Below, in pieces: positions 48,786 through 58,306 of a DNA stretch of 64,000 bases; within the stretch, counting starts at the first letter, position 1; each line of letters opens with the position of its first letter. Origin of the DNA: Fomitopsis serialis (lineage: Eukaryota > Basidiomycota > Agaricomycetes > Polyporales > Fomitopsidaceae); contig NW_025954992.1 of assembly GCF_022376445.1 (NCBI RefSeq), positions 310,001-374,000 of the forward strand, given 5' to 3'. Below the pieces are notes generated by a model. It was not told the DNA's origin. It saw only the letters and a list, made by a program, of their open reading frames with translations, and did no database searches. A program made the position numbers and the translations under genes.

Positions 48786-50004
48786 TGCGCGGCGCAATGC
48801 ACCATTGCCCCCGACGCGCGTCTCGACAGCAACACCGCGACCATACCCAGCGCACCTACAACTCGCACCATCGACACGACGCCCGCACTGCTTGGCACAT
48901 GACCGCATCCGTTTGTGGCTCCCAGCAGCTTCGCAGCGACAAGCCACGGACAGCCAAGGCTTTCCTGTCGCAGTGTCGAGAGAGGACCTGGACCGCATAC
49001 AGGCCGTTTTCGCCCATGCATGGGCAGACTCGACCTTGGAAGTGTATGGCTCGGGCCTTCTCGTATATCATGTGATCTGCGACGAGAAGAACATCCCGGA
49101 CGACCAGCGGGCCCCGATCAGTGACGTGCTTCTACACGCCTTTGTTGCAACTCTTGCCGGGTCCTACAGCGCTGACACTATCAGGAACTATGTACAAGGG
49201 ATCAGAGCCTGGCACATCCTGCATGGCGTAACCTGGTCCCGAAACCAGGATGAACTCGACACGCTGCTGCGAGGCGCGCTGAAGCTCGCCCCTCCCCTCT
49301 CGCAGCGCAGCGCGAGACAGCCATACACTCCGGGCTATCTGAAATCCATACATGCTCATCTAAACCAGCAAGACCCAATCGACGTAGCTGTGTGGGCTGT
49401 GCTCACAGTCGGTTTCTTCGCCATTGCGAGGCTCGGCGAGCTTGTAGTAAAGAATCAGACCACCTTCGATCCAGAGCAACATGTCACGAGGGCCTTGATA
49501 CGGAAAGACGTTGACCGAGAAGGAAACGAGGTCTGGGTCATCCGAATCCCGCGAACCAAAACCAGTCTCGCAGGCGAAGACATCTGCTTCGCGAAACAGG
49601 CAGGCGACATTGATCCGGTAAGCGCCTTGCTCAACCACCTCGCCGCCAACGATCCGCCCATGAATGGGCCACTTTTCGCATACAAAGCTGGCCCAAACGC
49701 GAGAGGCGGAAACGAGAATGTCTGGAAGCCTCTGACACGAAGCGTGTTCACCCGACATGTGGCACGACTGGCGAAAGCAGCGAAACAGCCCCAGCTCCAA
49801 GGACACAGTCTCCGCATCGGTGGAACCTTGGAATACATGCTGCGCGGTGTGCCCTTCGAGGTTGTCAAGACAATGGGCAGATGGAAGAGTGACGCCTTCC
49901 AGCTGTACCTGCGAAAACATGCGCAGATTCTGGCCCCATACCTGCAGGCGCAGCCCGCGGTACATGCGACCTTCGCGAGACATGCGATGCCCCCGGTGCG
50001 CTAA
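46513..50004 (+). CDS. Tyrosine recombinase ORF of the DIRS-like element
   Basis: A 1,163-codon frame. From codon 760 on it is a tyrosine recombinase: an N-terminal SAM-like domain (HAWADSTLEVYGSGLLVYHV, SYSADTIRNYVQGIRAWHIL), then the catalytic domain with Arg in FFAIARLGEL (about 973). A box II Lys candidate is in RIPRTKTSLAGE. HSLR in QGHSLRIGGT has His about 1098 and Arg about 1101. The nucleophile Tyr about 1132 is in MGRWKSDAFQLYLRKH. These residues cut and rejoin DNA during integration of a circular cDNA. The first 758 codons overlap the RT/RNase H frame in the +1 frame with no stop. The true start of the recombinase is unknown; nearest in-frame possibilities lie around 48780-48960. 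Confidence 0.85.
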   Translation: MVRQSVFSEGRESHSQSDLRHMLGLARIGRDWKMSLLHEVGRPASQLSPQLLWANCQPRRRDHMSRLAATREMLVLQPKAHSPVLGVRRQKPRSAFVQSGTEELTLSLPIAQTHGTVYCTVPASPLNILTWYTASVSVSTLVSHVFMLHIAPIIALPSYSSQPSSWASSKRSCARGDTWALSRNTTSKLLLALFSHLRSRWFQSRTSQMPTDWYRISHTHTRRARDTCPSIKCYNRMIFLAHGAPSPPCASSVYASLRDHRLRSATWPKPIARFPWTHPSGLVRLSACPTTTNSYSTRMQPSELGRMVVCTVMRQMPEQTSCDHKDWAPSQNGLTTTFSSESCENSLLNTTVPANSGVYRSSITAVHTVTAGAYGMVAIVSPMAASTSLSKTCVFPYEIWQPRPFDLPRTRDTRVVWQTLTQSLRPWGFPGKSKRTSLSHTSSPSQALCGTWKHSRSPSHPQRPKSTDRQSATGSRRERTLWRRSKSYMVSSSTPRWWSLQGDVTSLNWNPCWASSTTVLSCLVPLLEELPRTWTGGTLPSRSNPSPDPSQPPSQSRDWRPTPTQAPGPELQLSSETGGEHGPFGRAGTETGETSAGRKQSASNSWYVAYSPSPVSRNACAFSETTQVWSMAGNEDGVGTELSTRRSSASIARWWDIPPNSSSATYPADTTRQTTHLEATTHQTTSSSLQSTSQKSSARLSTTSSWTDLIGTITPIRPNSRNPAEASSSDSPVSTLQRTEHRTRMTPSSDTSLPGPSNARRNAPLPPTRVSTATPRPYPAHLQLAPSTRRPHCLAHDRIRLWLPAASQRQATDSQGFPVAVSREDLDRIQAVFAHAWADSTLEVYGSGLLVYHVICDEKNIPDDQRAPISDVLLHAFVATLAGSYSADTIRNYVQGIRAWHILHGVTWSRNQDELDTLLRGALKLAPPLSQRSARQPYTPGYLKSIHAHLNQQDPIDVAVWAVLTVGFFAIARLGELVVKNQTTFDPEQHVTRALIRKDVDREGNEVWVIRIPRTKTSLAGEDICFAKQAGDIDPVSALLNHLAANDPPMNGPLFAYKAGPNARGGNENVWKPLTRSVFTRHVARLAKAAKQPQLQGHSLRIGGTLEYMLRGVPFEVVKTMGRWKSDAFQLYLRKHAQILAPYLQAQPAVHATFARHAMPPVR

Positions 50005-50650
50005 GAATGGTACGTCTTCGTCTCCTCTCCTAGTATCCTGGGAGTCCTGGACAGCACGACGCGTCGTTCCAACTCCTACATCCCGGGTATCGCGGCTGAC
50101 TCGGGCCACCACAGGCTAGGCTCAGACGATCACTCGAAGCTCGCGTCGGATTGCCGCGCCCTTCGGGCGCAGGCTTTCGCCCAACCGCGGATCTTCTCTA
50201 CATACTACCAGCAGTCCCCTCTTCATGTTCATATCACTGCCTCGTAGTACCACTGTCGGACATGGACTCTCGGATATGGACTCACTAATGTATGCGACAT
50301 CCTTAATCCCTCTCTCCGAGTCTCGCGTGCACGCGTCACATGCCACCCTCATAGAACGCGCAGAGCGGAGCAAGCGCATAGAAGAAATTCCCGAGTCGGC
50401 CGCGGCCACAGAGACCTATAGCTGCAGAGTTACAAAGCACGTCCTGGCATTACGTCCTTGTTCAGCAGGCCGGAATGATCATCGGACTCTCACAAGAGGC
50501 GGCGGATCGGCAGATCGGGTACACAAGGCCCCCGGGGGTGGGGAGGGTGGTCGACCCTTGGATGGGCGATTCCGAAATTTTATACCAGAAGGTCGAAAAA
50601 ACCGTCATACCCTCCCCAACTCGGTCGAAGTAGACCGTCGATAGTGTCGG
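50005..50650. other. Probable 3' untranslated end of the retrotransposon
   Basis: This stretch follows the recombinase stop. It contains gatatggactc (50273-50283), which also occurs upstream of gag at 44396-44406. It also holds a G-rich/C-rich inverted repeat: tggggagggt at 50539-50548 pairs with accctcccca at 50609-50618 around a 60 nt loop, next to a cccccggggg palindrome at 50529-50538. Open frames here have no domain. Confidence 0.4.
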
Positions 50651-50989
50651 ATTAGTTGTAAATTAGCTTCCTGTCACACGCAGACAACCCTTTTTGCACG
50701 TGGCCCATTGGCTAGTCTACTTTTCGACGTCGGTATTTTCAATCGCAGTCTAAATGTGCGTAGTGGATCGCAGGCGGAACCTCAAGTGTGTGGCTGAGCT
50801 TGTGGCGGGTGCGTCTGCGGCGGAAGCAACAGTGCGCTCTCGTCGCGTACTACTACTAGGTCGCCGTCTTTTCCACTGCTCCTCCTCAGCTGGACGCAAG
50901 CGACTTTTACCGCTATCTACCGTTTCCTTTCACGGGAAGACGTCCTCAGCTAAAGACTCGAACGTTCACCCCGGGCCCTTGCGCGTGCT

Positions 50990-51006
50990 AACACTGTAAC
51001 AGTGTT
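50990..51006. repeat. Perfect 8+1+8 palindrome
   Basis: The sequence aacactgt-a-acagtgtt is a perfect inverted repeat in otherwise unremarkable DNA. It could be a transposon end relic or a protein-binding site, and nothing nearby decides between them. Confidence 0.5.
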
Positions 51007-51279
51007 CTCGACGTACCGTTGTGCGACAACTCCAAACACGAGCACGCAAACAAGGACGCGTGAGGTTTTCGAGCTCGTTTATCGGGCGCGGCATGCTCAA
51101 GAAGGCGACGCACGTATTTTCAGTAAGTGTTGTGTGTGCGGCAAGTAGCGATTCAAAGGTCTGTCCCTCGCCGTCCGTCTGCGACCTAGTGCACTTTACA
51201 GTCTGGATAGTTCATCAAGCGAGTTTGGTGTGTAGCGGCGTAACCGGAACGGCACATTTGAGCTCGCTATTCGGTTTGT

Positions 51280-51840
51280 CCTCTATCTATCCCCCCAGCC
51301 TCTGGTCCTTCTCACCCATACTTTCTCGTCTGCACCTACTCGGCATGCCCTCTTCCGGATTCTCATTTGCCTCGGTATGTGTCTGCCATCTGGCACAACT
51401 GGTAGCTAGTGACCGTCAACCCGAAATTTCGTCTGTCTGCCCTCGTGCGCGTCCACTCACCCGCTCAAATGCCTGCCCGCCAATCCACATGCTCTCCTGC
51501 ACGTTCGCCCGCTCGCCCATACCCTTGCTTACGTATCCTTGTGCTGAACAGCTTGGAGGCACACACCCGTACGAATAGTTGACCGTGCGTTTGTGCACTC
51601 GCTTACTCGCGCGCACGCCCGCTTTTCTGCCCGCACACTCGCCCATCTAGCTGCAAATGAATCTCCCGGCTCGTTCGCCTGCATGCTCGCCCGTCTGGCA
51701 CCTACAATGCCACCCGCCTGCCGACTACCCGCCTGCCTGATCACCACTCTGCTTCATTGTCTGCCAACTCGGTCATATGTGTACCTGCATATCTGCGTGT
51801 GCACGTCTCCGCCTGCGCTCTCACTAAGCCACTCACACGG
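51280..51840. repeat. Pyrimidine-biased low-complexity tract with loose ctcgcccg repeats
   Basis: The plus strand is rich in C and T and poor in G, especially 51430-51830, where variants of gcccgctcgcccat, cctgcctgcc and ctcgcccg recur at irregular spacing. Open frames of up to 185 codons result from the scarcity of purine-rich stops. They read as Cys/Pro/Ser/Leu-rich sequence without domains, and I do not call a gene. Confidence 0.5.
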
Positions 51841-51941
51841 CGTCGAAGAAGGTGCGGATGTCATAGAGCAGTGTTCACATACTCTACGTGGCTTGTAGAT
51901 TTTTCAGCAATATAAAGGCACTTTTTTCACTGATTGAACGA

Positions 51942-52013
51942 GGGTGGGGGGGTGGTCTGGAGGCAGGACCGCCGAAAAATAATAATATACAGGGGGGTGG
52001 TAGGGTGGGGGGG
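51942..52013. repeat. Paired G-run tracts (G-quadruplex potential)
   Basis: Two clusters of three or more G-runs lie at 51942-51960 (gggtgggggggtggtctgg) and at 51992-52013 (ggggggtggtagggtggggg). They are separated by an A/T-rich spacer, ccgaaaaataataatata. Each cluster could fold as, or contribute to, a plus-strand G-quadruplex. A related G-tract followed by ccgaaattttata is at 50534-50584. Confidence 0.55.
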
Positions 52014-52020
52014 TCCAGAT

Positions 52021-54454
52021 ATTGAAGTTTCGGAAAAAACCGGCCTTGTGTACGGAAATTTAATTTCTGCCGCCTCTTGGACTCTCAGGATGATTTGTAT
52101 GCGAGCGCAGGCTGCGCTAGCGAATAGAACAACGTAGAGCCGGCCCGACGGAGAGGTGAAGAACAATACCTTCTGGTCATGCGAGGCATTCCAGCGGCGC
52201 AGGTGACTGGTACGCGGGCGAGCGTTCTTGATCCACCGTTCTTCATTACGAGAGCAATGCAAAACGACATCTGCGTGGCTTGCAGGCGAGTGTGAAGTAC
52301 AGCGGATAGATAGCCATGCCTCACGACCCTCAGGCTGCGCAGAAAGTCCGATAGGTGGATTTCAGCACGGAATCATCCGGGTCGATCTACCCAGTACGGA
52401 CTTAGCAGTAAACGTGAGGCCCGAGATCTGGATCATAGCATGAACTTACCGAGCGGTCCAAATCGAGACATCACCATAATATACCCCTTTTAACAGAAAT
52501 AGCGAAACCACTGCAGCGTCCTCGAAGCAGCCAAAATGTCGGTACGTTTCCACCGGATGGCAGAAATGTGGTCCCGCGGCGATTGCGCGGTGGTGTGCAG
52601 GGACTAAACCTGCCACATAGCGCTGTACAGTCGCAACTCCCAGATGCGCAGCTGCCGTGGATGAAATTGCGCGAGTCAGGCAGTAATCACTGCCTTACAG
52701 GACGTGAGAACGAGACTGAGGGCATCAACATGAGGCTCCTGCTAATGGATGCAACTCGTCAGTTAAAGGAAGAGAGGTAGAGAAGCCGAGAACAGCAGAA
52801 GTATGCTGGACATGTACGTGGGTCTGACGACGCCTCATCTGTCGTTGGCACCATCAAAGCCCTATAAATTGGACAGAAGACACCGTGAGTGGGCAGCAGA
52901 GGTATTTTTCCGAGGATGATACCCCCCTAATCCGTATCAACCGGCAGCTGATTCCGGCTTTCGACTGTGTATTCAATATTTCGTGGCTAAAGGGTACGGC
53001 CATGGTGATGAGCGCTGAGATATTGTAAACCAGTGAACACAGCTCAGACAGTTGGCGACGGGGTGCATCGGCGTCCTACTGCAGCAATTAGGGCAAGCAA
53101 AGACAGGTCAGTATTCACTGACCACTCACTAGTAGTGGTCTCTAGATGATGAGCAAGGAGCGAAGGTGCTATGCACAGTCACCCTCCTCGCGCGACTGAC
53201 TCTGGGGAGTGGAAGCCGAACAATTGCGCGCACGAGGCACAATTGAATAAGTTGATCACTAGAAAATCTGAAGAGGAAATACCAGAGATAAATCGTCACG
53301 GAGTGGTTGCCCGACACCATTGCGTCGCTGCAATTGTACTGCCCCAGCGTGCGACAGCTCCGCATATCGGGTGTGCTGCCCAAGGGACCGGTTTCACGGC
53401 GCCAGAACACAGCGGTGCCAATATTCCACCTAGAGTTTGGGGACGTGCGCATTAAATTTTTGCAGACAGCACAGCGGCCGTACCTGACTCAGGGTCGCGA
53501 AGTGTGGTCCATCGCAGGCCAGTCTGCATGTCCGTCGAATGTGGGTGGTCGCAGATGAATGGGTGGGTCAGCGTGTCACGGTCCAGGACCATTGGACGTG
53601 TATTAGAACCGCGAATTAGGACACACCATATCGTAGCCCGTCATGCGCACGGCATCGTGCACGATAGCGGTAGACGGAGCCGATTTATTGAAAGGCTTCG
53701 TTTCTCAGGTTCTTTGAAATGCCTGGGCTGCTCAGCAGTCAATACGACCACCGATTGGCATCGCTATTGCCACAGAGAGCTGGAGAAGAATACTGGTGCA
53801 AGTTTCCACCAGCCTGGCGGACAAAGGTCAGGGCGTATGCGTTACGGAGCGAGAGCAGACGATTTCCGGGACAAGGTTTGAGACCGTGCTCGTCTCGTCC
53901 ACACAATGAACGACGTTATGCGGAGCGCTTGAGATGCATTCGTGGTAGTGAGATTGGGCAAGAGATGGCCGGTGGCGGGGGAGGAACGTGGCAATCGCAA
54001 TCGAGATCGAATAATGAATGTTTGAGACAAGTTTGTGTAGGGTCACACACGTCACAACCCTAGCCTAGGGCCGTTGTGTACTTCCGGATTTGTCAGGAAG
54101 CTGCAGCCATCGGACTCTGGATTGTGCATGCCTCTCCCAAACCGCATGTGCGATCACAGACAGACATCATAGGCCGTTGAATTCCCCTCGGCTGCGACTT
54201 CTCGAACACCCAGGTACACGCTAGCGTCTGTCCGGGACCTTCGCACTGCACCGCGAAAGAGATCCGTAGGTCACTCACTCCCTTCACCGTGCAGGAGTCA
54301 TATACGAAAATCGCCAGGGCCCTGCTTGGCGTGTTGACACCGGAAAGCAGACAGAGACTCTAGAGCCGTTGACGGGTGAGCTGATGTGCGCGTCGGATTT
54401 TTCCGGACAAAAGACTTCTGACGCGGAAAACACTAGTCTCCCCTTCGCCAGCTC
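52021..54454. other. Gene-poor region, likely degraded repeats
   Basis: About 2.4 kb without a convincing gene. Composition is more A/T-rich and irregular than in the flanking genes. A plus-strand stretch at 53307-53460 reads PDTIASLQLYCPSVRQLRIS, faintly like one Leu-rich repeat of an F-box protein, but there is no continuation. A second frame at 53719-53880 has no known domain. The KMO promoter should lie at the right end. Confidence 0.4.
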
Positions 54455-56382
54455 ATGATGTCCTCCGCTCAGCCATCCGCACGCAAGGCTGTTGTTGTCG
54501 GCGCAGGGCCGGTGGGATGTCTCGCCGCAATTTCCCTCGCCAAAATGGGTTGGACCGTCGAGATCTACGAAGGTCGTCCAGGTATAGCCAAGCTCGTGTC
54601 TCTCTCGTGCGATGCGTATCAATCGCCCTAAAATCGCAGACATGCGTCTGCCTTCCTCGAAGGCAGCGGCCCAGCAACGCTCTATTAACTTAGCGATGTC
54701 CTCACGCGGGATTGCCGCCATCGAAGCCATCCACCCGAGCGCGGCCGCACGCTTCCTCAAGGCTGTCATTCCCATGCGCGGCAGGATGATCCATCATGTT
54801 GGTGGCCGCCAGGAAAGCCAGCCATATGACAAAGATGGACAGGTGCGCCTCGTCCTTCCTGAGCGCCTGCATGTATTCGCACCGCCGCTGTACTGACGCT
54901 GATGCGGTAGTGTATAAATTCAATCGGCCGAGCATTCATGAACGAGGACCTATTGCGGAGGCTTGGCGCTACCCAATATTTCCGCGTTCTTCAAGCACAA
55001 AGTCATATCGCTAGACTTCGATAAAGGCATCATGGTCGTCAGCAACAACACGGATAATGAGAACAGAGAAGTACCTTTCGACTTCTGCGTGGGTGCCGAT
55101 GGCGCCTACTCAATCGTACGGCGCCAGTTGATGAGGGTCGTACGGTAAGTTTTCCTACCGTCCTCATGATATTCTCTCTATCAGCCCTAGCATGCTTCTC
55201 AAGGTCGGTGTCGCTAACAGACGCATGTGTTCCACGCGCATTTTTTCCAGGATGGACTACCAGCAAGATATATTCCTCACGATTATTTGGAGCTGAAGAT
55301 GCCAGCTGGCCGCCCATGAGTTCCGGCGGCGATCCATCGTTCCTCCTTGACGCGAATCACCTTCACATATGGCCGCGCCATACCTTTATGCTCATAGCGC
55401 TACCGAACAAGGTTAGAAGGTTCCCCGTCCTTGCATGCAGGAGAGTGCCTGACGTCTACATGCGTTTTAGGACAAAACGTTCACCTGCACGTTATTCGCT
55501 CCCACCGCAGAATTCGATCGTCTGAACACACCCGAGACCATCATTCAGTTTTTCAAAGCCCACTTTCCGGACGCCTTGCCGCTGATCGGCGAGCAGGCAC
55601 TATTGGAGGATTTCAAACGAAACCCACGGAGCTCGCTCATGTCGATTAAGGTGTGTGTCTGCCATGATTCAATACAAATATTCGCATCAGTCTAAAACAT
55701 TCAATCAAATATTGAAGGCCCAGCCATATCATTACAAGGATCGTGTCGTAATTATCGGCGATGCGGCTCACGCAATGGTGCCGTTCTACGGCCAAGGTCT
55801 GAATTGCGGGCTAGAAGACGTGCGAGTGCTCGACATAATTTTGCGCACAGCGCAAGTGAACCCTGCCGTTCAAGAGACGAAAGAAGACAATCGTCTCCTG
55901 GAAGCACTAGCCCGTTACTCAGACAGCAGGCACGCAGACCTGGTATCTATTTGTGAGCTCGCCATGGACAACTAGTACGTGCTCATTATTCCAGGGTCTA
56001 GGTCCTTGTCGGAGCTAATTAATCGCCTTCTTTTCCACGCTGTTAGCGTGGAGATGCGGCACTCTGTCGTGACACCTGCCTACCTCATCCGCCATGCGCT
56101 GGATAATATTCTATACTCCCTCACGGTGAGGGCAGCGACGCTCAGCGCTCTTATCCCGTCTCTTTCTCGCGAGCCGTTTCCCTCCAAGTCTCCCGCAGGC
56201 TGGTTGCCTCTTTACACGATGGTAACGTTTCGTCCCGACATCAGTTACTCTACCGCGAGACACAGGGTGGCCACCAGCGGCGTGTACTGGAGTATGCAGG
56301 GTGGGCAACTGCTGTGACGGGGCTAAGTGTCGCCGGCCTGGTCGCCGTATCTGTCTGGCGCCGGCTGTATAATCGAGGGTAG
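54455..56382 (+). CDS. BNA4: Kynurenine 3-monooxygenase
   Basis: A flavoprotein of the mitochondrial outer membrane that hydroxylates L-kynurenine in tryptophan-to-NAD synthesis. The start at 54455 gives [20 protein letters not shown] (FAD-binding GxGxxG). Then come [75 protein letters not shown] and the second FAD motif [20 protein letters not shown]. The C-terminal half of the membrane anchor region is [20 protein letters not shown] plus [14 protein letters not shown]. The frame breaks near 54967 (one extra or two missing bases) and, with one missing base each, near 55268, 55313 and 56261. The last break hides the anchor: the sequence as given stops at 56317 instead of 56382. Introns are visible at 54581-54641, 54841-54910, 55144-55250 and 55976-56047. 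Confidence 0.88.
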
Positions 56383-56896
56383 TTGTATTCCAAATGGGCA
56401 TTTGGGTCCAATTTCTATCACGTACTGTCCAATCACAAGGTCACCGCGGGAAGAACGCACCAATGATATTCTGTTATGTCAAGATGGGATCACCGAGCGT
56501 TGCTTTGGGAAAAACTTGCGGTCGTTGAGGGGCTTCCCCGAGTTAGACTGCACGTCAAGGGGCGCCCCCTCGTGCACTCTGCTATCCATGGGAAGCGTAC
56601 TTGATTGCAATTGCCAGTGCCAATAGGGACGGGCAGGCATACTCTGGGATCCGGATACACGAGAATTTATCGTTCCTCAACATAGCCGACAAGATGAACA
56701 CCGAAAACAGTAGCGAAGGTGACCGTAGCATACGGGCCAATAAGAAATAGCTCAAGGGTAGAGAAGGCGGAGCAGGGGTTAGATCGTGGCGTGGCGTGTC
56801 GTGAGGCGGTCGCTCGATGCGTAGGGTAGTCGTCGAGGGATATATCTGTCCACAGGACAGGTCGTGCGAGGAATAGGGGAGTAGTAACTCAGCTAC
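56383..56896. other. Convergent 3' intergenic region
   Basis: These 514 bp lie between KMO and the AT-hook gene, which point toward each other. Nothing recognisable is present. Confidence 0.4.
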
Positions 56897-57481
56897 TCAG
56901 GAGCTGGCGTTCTTGTTCTTGGGCGGTCGTCCTCTCTTCTTCTTGGGAGGTTCGCTCGACTCCGCGGCCTCTGCCTCACCCTCGCCGCCCTCTGGCTCTG
57001 CTGGGGCCTCAGCGGGCTTGTTCTTGGGTGGTCTACCTCGTTTACGCTTCGGTTTCGGCTCCGAGGGTGCCTCATCCTCCGCAGGCCGCTGTGAAGAGAA
57101 CAAGGAAGATCGCATCATGTTCACAGCAATCGAGCAATGGTCTGACGACAAACCTTGCGCGGACGGCCTCTCGGTCGTTTCACGGGAGCATCGGACGACG
57201 CGCCTGCTGTTGAGCTGCCTGTGGTGGCTGCCTGGCAGCAAGAGTCTTCTTGTTCTTCGAGCCTCGTGGACGGCCTCGTCCACGCTTGACGGGCTGTGCG
57301 GGCTCCAATTGTGCTTCGACTTCAGCTGGTAGCACACAGTAGTGGGACTATGAGAACGCGCGCGCTTGCCGCATAAACCGGAGTTGGAACCTAACTGACC
57401 AGTCTCTGGCTCGCCGCCATTGTCCTCGAGCTCGTCTTTCTTGTCCTCGGCGGGGTCCTCGCGTGGCGGCGAGTCCGGCAT
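56897..57481 (-). CDS. AT-hook DNA-binding protein
   Basis: A small nuclear-type protein. The start at 57481 gives an acidic N-terminus (PPREDPAEDKKDELEDNGGE). Four AT-hook cores follow: VKRGRGRPRGSKNKK, VKRPRGRPRK, KRKRGRPPKNKP and KKKRGRPPKNKN, the last near the stop at 56897. Acidic or Ala/Glu-rich linkers separate them (EPEGGEGEAEAAESSEP). AT-hooks bind the minor groove of A/T-rich DNA, and layouts of this kind occur in HMGA-like chromatin proteins. The second hook is reached only by adding one base near 57228-57233. Introns lie at about 57342-57398 and 57090-57152. The target and specific role are unknown. Confidence 0.8.
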   Translation of the reverse strand: MPDSPPREDPAEDKKDELEDNGGEPETGQLGSNSGLCGKRARSHSPTTVCYQLKSKHNWSPHSPSSVDEAVHEARRTRRLLLPGSHHRQLNSRRVVRCSRETTERPSAQGLSSDHCSIAVNMMRSSLFSSQRPAEDEAPSEPKPKRKRGRPPKNKPAEAPAEPEGGEGEAEAAESSEPPKKKRGRPPKNKNASS

Positions 57482-58306
57482 GGTGGGGAGGGGCTGACAG
57501 GAGGCGGGGGACGGTAGGCGGGATGAGGGGAAGAGGGAAGCGCGAAAGGTGTTCAGTGCCCTCGTTTTAACGAGTATTTCCCCTAATAGAGTTCTCTCGC
57601 GTGCAATATTCCCGAAAAGAGTGATTATTATCTGGAGAATCAGGCCTTCCATGAAAACGAGATTCACAGGCCAATCGTACGTAATTCTGTCGACCGCCAG
57701 GCGAGCTCAGCCGCCCTCCTTGACGCCGTGTCAGGCGAGAAGGGCCAATGTGCTCGCTGGGGGGACTGGGAGACAAGCGAGAGGCTCCCCGCATATTGAT
57801 AGACACCCACCTGGCCAGGAACGAAATAGTTGTTCTTTCGGCGGACTTTGTTAGTCAGGGAGTGTTTGATGGACTATGCAGAACATTATAATCAGATAAC
57901 AGCAGGAAATATCCGGCCACATGCCGTCGACGTTCCCCAGCCGCAGCGATATGTGGCGGACGTCGGGGCACGGAATGGGAGGCACGCTGTGCGCATCAAC
58001 GACGTCGCACGATCAGCACCATGCACGTCCGCAAGACGGGGAGCAGCGACGCCAGGTCTCTCGGGACTCTCCTCCTCGGTCTCGGCGGAGAGCGTATTCC
58101 ATCAGTTAGCTCGCCCTTCTGATTCGCCGCATTGGGCAGCTCAATTAGGGCGCCGCGCGGGAGTCGCGCCCTCTCCGATGGATCTCCGATTCATTCGCGC
58201 CACAACGCCTGCAACGTGTTCGCACATCGCCGTGCACGTGACGCCGCGTCGCGGTGGCTGAGCTCCCGGACTGCTCTCCTGCTGCTCAGCCTCGTCGTCG
58301 CGCACA
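57482..58306. promoter_or_regulatory. Divergent intergenic region, AT-hook gene / YOS9
   Basis: These 825 bp separate divergent starts, so promoters of both genes are expected. No TATA box next to YOS9 and no repeat was seen. Open frames in this stretch are Arg/Ser/Ala-rich and unsupported. Confidence 0.4.

Larger units (their letters stand above)
44841..50004 (+). mobile_element. Tyrosine-recombinase (DIRS-like) retrotransposon, coding span
   Basis: Gag with a CCHC knuckle, reverse transcriptase with RNase H, and a C-terminal tyrosine recombinase are all on the plus strand, in that order. There is no aspartic protease or DDE integrase in the reading frames. This combination defines the DIRS order of retrotransposons. 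All three products are open from end to end, with catalytic residues in place, so the copy looks young and perhaps intact. True termini extend beyond the coding span, perhaps to about 44400 on the left and 50640 on the right. No terminal repeat was firmly identified. It sits between PIS1 and gene-poor DNA. Confidence 0.85.

Noticed and set aside
51021..51578. 185-codon plus-strand frame
   Set aside because: Open only because the pyrimidine-rich strand lacks stops; no domain, no start context.
53307..53558. Possible F-box/LRR protein fragment
   Set aside because: Only one LRR-like line of about 20 residues, with nothing supportive on either side; mentioned in the region note only.
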